Shown here one piece after another: positions 5,888 to 10,345 of a DNA stretch of 10,345 bases (positions are counted from its first letter, which is position 1; each line of letters opens with the position of its first letter). Below the pieces are notes generated by a model. That model saw only the letters and a list, made by a program, of their open reading frames with translations, was not told the DNA's origin and did no database searches. This DNA is from Armatimonadota bacterium (GTDB lineage: Bacteria > Armatimonadota > Zipacnadia > Zipacnadales > VGFC01). Location of the stretch: contig VGFB01000069.1 in NCBI GenBank assembly GCA_016869015.1, positions 1-10,345 on the forward strand, in the 5' to 3' direction. The translations under genes were made by a program, and so were the position numbers.

Positions 5888-8800
5888 ATGGCCCGACCCA
5901 TCGGCATCTGGGCGTTAGGCGTGTTGATTGCGGCCGCCGGGGCGTGGGGCCAGGCGTCGCTCACCGAGGTCCAGACGCTGCGCCAGCACGTCGCGACGGG
6001 CAAGCGCCTGATGAAGGCGGGCGACTACCCCGGCGCCATCAGTTACTTCCGTCGCGTGGTCCTGATCGACTCGCGCAACTCCGAGGCCTACGACCGGCTC
6101 GGCTGGTGCTACCTGCAGACGTCTCAGCTACGCTACGCGGTCAACGCCTTCAGTTCCGCCCTCACCGTCTCCCCTGCTCTGACCTCCTCCCGACGCGGTC
6201 TGGGCCTGACCTACTTCCGCATGGGCCGGTACCGCGAGTGCGCCCAGACCCTCCGCCCGGCCATGCCGGAGCTGGGAGACGATCCGCAGGCCAGCTACGC
6301 GTACGGCCGGTCACTGCTCGAGGTCGGCGAGACGGCGGCGGCCCTCCCCTACCTCCGCGCCGCCGCAGTCAGGTCGCCGCGCGACGTGTCCGTCCTCATC
6401 GCCCTGGCGGAGGCCTATGCGAAGGCCGCCCAGGCTCCCGACGCGGAGTTGTATTACGAGCGGGCCTTGGAGTTGGAGCCGAAGCACTCCCGGGCGCTGT
6501 ATGGGCTGTTGGACCTCTACCAGTCGGCGGGGCGGCATCTGGACGCGCGCCAGTTGCTCCGCCGGATGCTGCAGGACAACCCCAACGACCCGGTGTTGCT
6601 CGCGGAACTGGCCAAGGAGAGCCAGGCGCTGGGCCTGAAGCGGGAGGCCCTCGGGGTGTATGAGCGGCTCTCGAACCTCGTCCGGGGTCCCCAGGCCCTC
6701 GAACTGCACGAGAACCTCGCGGCGACGTACATGGGCTCGGGACAGGCCTCGCTGGCTCGCCCGCACTACCAGGAGGCGGTTCGTGAGCGTCCGCGGGACC
6801 CCAAGCTTCGGGCGGCGCTCGCCGATTGCCTGGTGGCGCTGGGCCAGCGCGAGGCGGCGGTGGAGCAGTACCGTCAGGCCGCACAACTGCAGCCGACGGA
6901 GGCCGCGTGGCCGTTCCGGCTGGGGAGCCTGCTGGCGCAACTCGGGCAGAACGAGGAGGCGCTGGCGGCCTTCCAGACGGGGCTGGCGCTCGATCCGGAG
7001 AACGAGGTCGCGCTGGGCGCCGTTGCGGACCTGGCGCGAGGTCTGGACCGACCCGACCTGGCGCGGGATGCCCTCATCAGCCTGGCCGCAATGCGGCCGA
7101 GCGCCCCCTCGATCCGCCTGGCTCTCAGCGACGTCTACCGCGAGCTCGGGGAGACGCGGGCTGCGGACGTTCAGGCATGGGAGGTGCTCCGGCGGGAGCC
7201 GGACAGCACGGAGGCTCGCTACCGCCTGGCGAAGTCGGCGGAGGTGCTTGGCGATCTGGACGGGGCGATCGCCCACCTGGAGGCCATCCAGCGGGTGGAT
7301 GGGTCGCAGACGCAGTACCTCACCCCCCTTGGCCGGCTTCTGGCCGCTCAGGGGCGGCTTGAGGACGCGGTGCACGAGTACGAACTGCTCCTGACGCGAG
7401 ACCCCAGCAACCTGGTGGTACGCTCCGACTTGGCGGCCCTCTACGTGAGGACGGGCCAGCTCGACAAGGCCCGACGCCTGCTGTTGGGCATCCTCGCCGA
7501 GCGGCCGAACAGCGTGTGGGCCGCCGATCGCCTGGCCCGGTGCGAGGAGCTCGCAGGCCGCTTGGAGGAGGCGATCCGGCTCCGTCGTCAGGTCGCCACC
7601 GAGGCGCCGGACGACACGGACTACCTCGAGGCCCTCGTCCGCACCTACGAGCGGGCCGGCGACCCGCGGGCGGGCCGCGACTTCCTGGTAACGCTGCTGG
7701 CGATCCCCGATCCTCCGCCCGAGGCAGTCCGGACCCTGGTGGGCGCCTATCGTCGACACCTGGGTGACGAAGCCGCCCTTGCGCAGATCCGTGGACTGGC
7801 GGCGCTCTACCCGAGGCGCCCCATCTTCCAGCGCGTCGCGGCGGAGCTCTGCGCATCGGTGGGTCTCCGCGAGGAGGCCATCCAACGGTACGCGCGCTAC
7901 CTCTGGTCCAAGCCCGGGGACTACGACGCCCTCACGATGGTAGTCGCTCTGTGCCGGGATGAGGGGCAGCTCGAGCAGGCCCAGGCCTACGTCACCCGCT
8001 ACCTGGAGCTGTATCCCGGCAACCGTCGGGCGGTGATGGAGCTGGCCCAGGTGGCTCTCGAGGCGGACCGGCTGCTCGACGCCTTCGGCGCCGCGACGCG
8101 CGCCGTCGACCTTGAGCCCTCCGACCCGGCCGGCTATCGGCTGCTGGCCGACGTGGTCTCCCGTCTGTATGGTCCGGAGAAGGCCGTGGCGGCGCTGCAG
8201 GCCCGACAGGCCGAGACGCCGGAGCCGGCCCTGGAAGTGGGCTTGGCCTACGCGCACCTGCTGAACGCGGACCCCGACCGGGCACTGGCCGTGCTGCTCG
8301 CGGCGGTTGAGACGCCGCAGACGGCAGCGGAGGCCGCGTACGTCCGCGGACTGGTCAAGCACGCGCTGGGGCTCCACGCCGAGGCCGTGGCGGAACTCTC
8401 CCGCGCGGCGACGGCTGAGGGGATGCCTCCCGACTATCGGGCGTCGCTGGCGGCGACGCTCGCGATCGCCGGGCGTCCCGAGGACGCGCTGTGGGAGTAC
8501 TCCTTCCTGCTGCAGAGCCCGGCGGCGGAACCCCGGGGCATCAGCGGGATCCGGCAGCTCCTCGCCGCGCGGGCCGTGTCGCCGAGCGCCGCGTGCGAGG
8601 CGCTGCGACGTGTCGGCGTCGAGCGGGGCCCGAGCCGGGCCGTGGTATCCCTGCTCAGCGACGTGCTGCGCGACGAGGCGCCGGGCGAGACGTTGATGGC
8701 GCTGAACGACATCTGCGATGTCTGGCGGAACAGCGAGATCTCCCTCGCCGCCCTGGCCGACGCCTATCAGTCTTTGGGTCAGCCCGACGAGGAGGCGCGC

Positions 8801-9031
8801 ACCCTCACCCGCCTCGTCGACCTCCGGCCCGCCGAGGTGGGGTACCAGTTGCGGCTGGCCCGGGCGTATGAGCGGGCAAGCGCCCCGGCTCGCGCGGCCG
8901 ACACCTACGCCCTGGTTCTGGCGTTCGATCCGGAGAACCGCGAGGCCGAGGAGGCCCTGGACCGCCTGCTGGAGGCGGAGCGGAGGGCCGCCGGCATTCC
9001 GGCGCACACAGGTCACGTGGCACGGGGCTAG
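5888..9031 (+). CDS. Exported tetratricopeptide-repeat protein, about 29 TPR-like units
   Basis: A 1047-residue protein with no recognisable domain other than TPR-like repeats. From ATG 5888 it begins with a good signal peptide (MARPIGIWALGVLIAAAGAWGQA, predicted cleavage after Ala23), so it is probably periplasmic or secreted. The rest divides by eye into about 29 successive units of close to 34 residues, many with the classical pattern of small residues at 8, 20 and 27 and Pro at 32, for example PKLRAALADCLVALGQREAA, and units ending LALDPEN, LELEPKH, VDLEPSD. Units near residues 870-950 are degenerate. The C-terminus is a short capping helix with no enzymatic or beta-barrel domain. Such solenoids scaffold protein complexes; the partner is unknown. 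GTG 5837 (overlapping hisI) and GTG 5861 are alternative starts; the signal peptide favours 5888, although its GGAGG lies 15 nt away. It may be transcribed with the his run. Confidence 0.9.
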   Translation: MARPIGIWALGVLIAAAGAWGQASLTEVQTLRQHVATGKRLMKAGDYPGAISYFRRVVLIDSRNSEAYDRLGWCYLQTSQLRYAVNAFSSALTVSPALTSSRRGLGLTYFRMGRYRECAQTLRPAMPELGDDPQASYAYGRSLLEVGETAAALPYLRAAAVRSPRDVSVLIALAEAYAKAAQAPDAELYYERALELEPKHSRALYGLLDLYQSAGRHLDARQLLRRMLQDNPNDPVLLAELAKESQALGLKREALGVYERLSNLVRGPQALELHENLAATYMGSGQASLARPHYQEAVRERPRDPKLRAALADCLVALGQREAAVEQYRQAAQLQPTEAAWPFRLGSLLAQLGQNEEALAAFQTGLALDPENEVALGAVADLARGLDRPDLARDALISLAAMRPSAPSIRLALSDVYRELGETRAADVQAWEVLRREPDSTEARYRLAKSAEVLGDLDGAIAHLEAIQRVDGSQTQYLTPLGRLLAAQGRLEDAVHEYELLLTRDPSNLVVRSDLAALYVRTGQLDKARRLLLGILAERPNSVWAADRLARCEELAGRLEEAIRLRRQVATEAPDDTDYLEALVRTYERAGDPRAGRDFLVTLLAIPDPPPEAVRTLVGAYRRHLGDEAALAQIRGLAALYPRRPIFQRVAAELCASVGLREEAIQRYARYLWSKPGDYDALTMVVALCRDEGQLEQAQAYVTRYLELYPGNRRAVMELAQVALEADRLLDAFGAATRAVDLEPSDPAGYRLLADVVSRLYGPEKAVAALQARQAETPEPALEVGLAYAHLLNADPDRALAVLLAAVETPQTAAEAAYVRGLVKHALGLHAEAVAELSRAATAEGMPPDYRASLAATLAIAGRPEDALWEYSFLLQSPAAEPRGISGIRQLLAARAVSPSAACEALRRVGVERGPSRAVVSLLSDVLRDEAPGETLMALNDICDVWRNSEISLAALADAYQSLGQPDEEARTLTRLVDLRPAEVGYQLRLARAYERASAPARAADTYALVLAFDPENREAEEALDRLLEAERRAAGIPAHTGHVARG

Positions 9032-9162
9032 CGGCTGTCGGCCTCCCCCTACCTCGGCGACAAGCCGGACTCCCCGATCGAGGGGGCACCACTGCCCATC
9101 GCGGCCCGAAGACTGGAAGGCACCGACGTCCCGGACCACGGGGGCGAGACCGGCGGGGACGG
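9032..9162. other. Convergent intergenic region, no clear terminator
   Basis: 131 bp separate the stop codons of the TPR gene (plus) and the acylase (minus). The only tidy fold is GGGCA-CCAC-TGCCC at 9084-9097, a 5-bp stem with a tetraloop, and a weaker CCCC/GGGG pairing at 9072-9085 that excludes it. Neither is followed by a T-run on either strand, so factor-independent termination is not supported. No ORF of credible family was seen here. Confidence 0.4.
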
Positions 9163-10345
9163 TCAGGGCTCGAAGGTCAGGGTGATCTCGGACTCGACGT
9201 GGCCCTCCAGGCTCCCGGGCTGGAAGTAGGTGTCCTTCAGCTTGAGGCGGCTGAAGAGCTTCTCGCCCTGGTCGAAGAAGTGCGGCGAGCTGGGGTGGTC
9301 GCTCTGGCCGTAGGGGGTCGCGGAGAAGGACCGAACGTTGCCGCGCTCCAGGACCACCACCTGGGTCCACGACTGCCCGCTCTCGCCGTAGCAGATGCCG
9401 CTCGCTTCGTCGCGAGCGACGCCGATGGCGCGCAGAGTGCTGCCGCTGCCGGCGTCGCCCCCCGGCGCCGGGAACGACCGGTCGCCCCGCCGGACGCGAT
9501 GCACCTCGCCCCAGGGGATCAGCGTCCTGCCGTAGAGGTCCGACAGCCGGCGCACGGCCGTGAGGACCGCCGCGCGAACGGCCTGGATCTGCTCATTGTT
9601 GAGCGGCTCGCGGCGGTGGATCGGGCCGCAGTCGAGTGGGGCCTCGCGGGCGGCCTCCAGGAGAGCGCGGTAGAACGGCGCGGCCGACGCCTCGGCGGTG
9701 AGGCAGCCGTCCCATGCCAGGAACGCTGCGAGCACCTCCGCAAGACCGGGCTCGCCGGCGATGGCTGACTCGGGGACTCCCTGTCGGGCCTGGTCGAGAG
9801 CGGACTGCCACTCCTCGACGCCCTCGGCGTGGGTGTCCAGAGCGATCTCGATGGCCCCCTCGACGGTGAGCCGATCGGCCGCGTGCAACAGGCGGCGACC
9901 CCGGAGGCTGCGGGAATGGTCGCCGCCCCCCCCGTACACCTCGGGCGGGTAGTCCCCCGGCTTCAGTGGGCAATCGACCAACATGAACTCCGGCCCGCAG
10001 TTGTTATTCTGCATGTAGCCCTGAGGTGGGTTCTCCAGCTGCACGAGCCGGGCGGGCGGGTACAGCCCGCGCCACTCCGTCTCGGCCGTGTTCCCCGGGA
10101 CGGGCTTCGTGAAGTCCAGGCCCTCCGGCCGTACCGGCACGCGGCCGTTGCGGAAGTAGAAGAGGTTCCCCTCGACGTCGGCCATCATCGTGTTCTGCTC
10201 CATGAGTTGGAGCATGAAGAGGGCGTCCTTGAGCTGGCCGAGGGTCGTGGCCTGCCCCATGCGGTACAGCTGCGTCACAAGCCCTACCTGGTCGAAGTAC
10301 GGGCAGGCGACAGCGTACGCCCGGTTGCCCTCGCGCAGGAAGACG
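9163..10345 (-). CDS. Penicillin acylase family Ntn hydrolase, C-terminal part (5' end outside window)
   Basis: The frame is open to the right edge, giving 393 visible residues; GTG 10278 is internal, since 22 in-frame family-like codons precede it. The family matures by self-cleavage into alpha and beta chains with an N-terminal Ser nucleophile, which lies outside the window. Visible beta-chain landmarks: NTMMADVEGNLFYFRNGRVP; PVPGNTAETEWRGLYP; NPPQGYMQNNNCGPE (10000-10008 codes NNN, probably including the oxyanion-hole Asn); the RLLHAADRLTVEGA helix region; FLAWDG; LIPWGEVHRVRRGDRSFP; and the C-terminal GQSDHPSSPHFFDQ motif. This pattern resembles the acyl-homoserine-lactone/aculeacin acylase branch, which usually reads QNCN at the Asn motif. 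Substrate is unknown: amide side chains of beta-lactams, AHLs or lipopeptides are possible. It converges on the TPR gene and has no visible tie to the his genes. Confidence 0.9.
   Translation of the reverse strand, partial: VFLREGNRAYAVACPYFDQVGLVTQLYRMGQATTLGQLKDALFMLQLMEQNTMMADVEGNLFYFRNGRVPVRPEGLDFTKPVPGNTAETEWRGLYPPARLVQLENPPQGYMQNNNCGPEFMLVDCPLKPGDYPPEVYGGGGDHSRSLRGRRLLHAADRLTVEGAIEIALDTHAEGVEEWQSALDQARQGVPESAIAGEPGLAEVLAAFLAWDGCLTAEASAAPFYRALLEAAREAPLDCGPIHRREPLNNEQIQAVRAAVLTAVRRLSDLYGRTLIPWGEVHRVRRGDRSFPAPGGDAGSGSTLRAIGVARDEASGICYGESGQSWTQVVVLERGNVRSFSATPYGQSDHPSSPHFFDQGEKLFSRLKLKDTYFQPGSLEGHVESEITLTFEP

Noticed and set aside
9072..9097. Stem-loops between the convergent genes as an intrinsic terminator
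   Set aside because: Stems are 4-5 bp, mutually exclusive and lack a T-run on either strand.
6311..9370. Minus-strand open frame of 1019 codons opposite the TPR gene
   Set aside because: Its codons are in exact register with the TPR codons, so antisense stops would need TTA, CTA or TCA in the sense gene, which are rare in this high-GC codon usage. Its translation is rich in Arg, Pro and Gly and matches no family pattern, while the plus strand gives clean TPR units.
9199..9768. Plus-strand open frame of 189 codons opposite the acylase
   Set aside because: It has no family pattern and the minus strand carries conserved acylase motifs across it.

Overview
This is a high-GC (roughly two-thirds G+C by eye) bacterial chromosomal window of mostly housekeeping content. 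The gene families do not fix the phylum. Short overlapping operon genes, Shine-Dalgarno sites and a secreted TPR protein fit an environmental, Gram-negative-type lineage, but I cannot name it with confidence.

Layout from left to right. The 3' two-thirds of dnaE, the replicative DNA polymerase III alpha subunit, runs off the left edge and ends at 2117. The 68-bp gap after it is almost filled by a degenerate heptanucleotide tandem array (eight 7-mers, 2130-2185) that abuts the hisB start codon. A histidine-biosynthesis run follows on the same strand: hisB, hisH and hisA, then hisF and hisI. hisB/hisH and hisH/hisA are joined by 4-nt stop/start overlaps. Between hisA and hisF sits a compact type II toxin-antitoxin pair (Phd/YefM-like antitoxin and RelE/ParE-like toxin). 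It has its own strong ribosome-binding site, with a perfect inverted repeat just upstream. hisF carries an in-frame insertion of about 16 residues that encodes a strong hairpin. After hisI, at 37 nt, comes a gene of about 3.1 kb for an exported protein made almost entirely of about 29 successive TPR-like units. Convergent to it, from the right edge on the minus strand, is the C-terminal part of a penicillin-acylase-family Ntn hydrolase.

How the genes work together. HisA isomerises ProFAR to PRFAR. HisH makes ammonia from glutamine for HisF, which cyclises PRFAR to imidazoleglycerol phosphate (IGP) and AICAR. HisB dehydrates IGP. HisI acts earlier, as PRA-CH cyclohydrolase. hisG, hisD, hisC and hisE are absent here, so the pathway is split across the genome. 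The TA pair lies inside this transcription unit and would probably be co-transcribed with it. The TPR protein and the acylase have no evident link to histidine synthesis.

I found no tRNA, rRNA, CRISPR array, insertion sequence or clear factor-independent terminator. I do not see a convincing wholly new system. The items most worth checking are the heptamer array, the TA pair inside the his run with its palindrome, the HisF insertion and the very regular 29-unit TPR protein.
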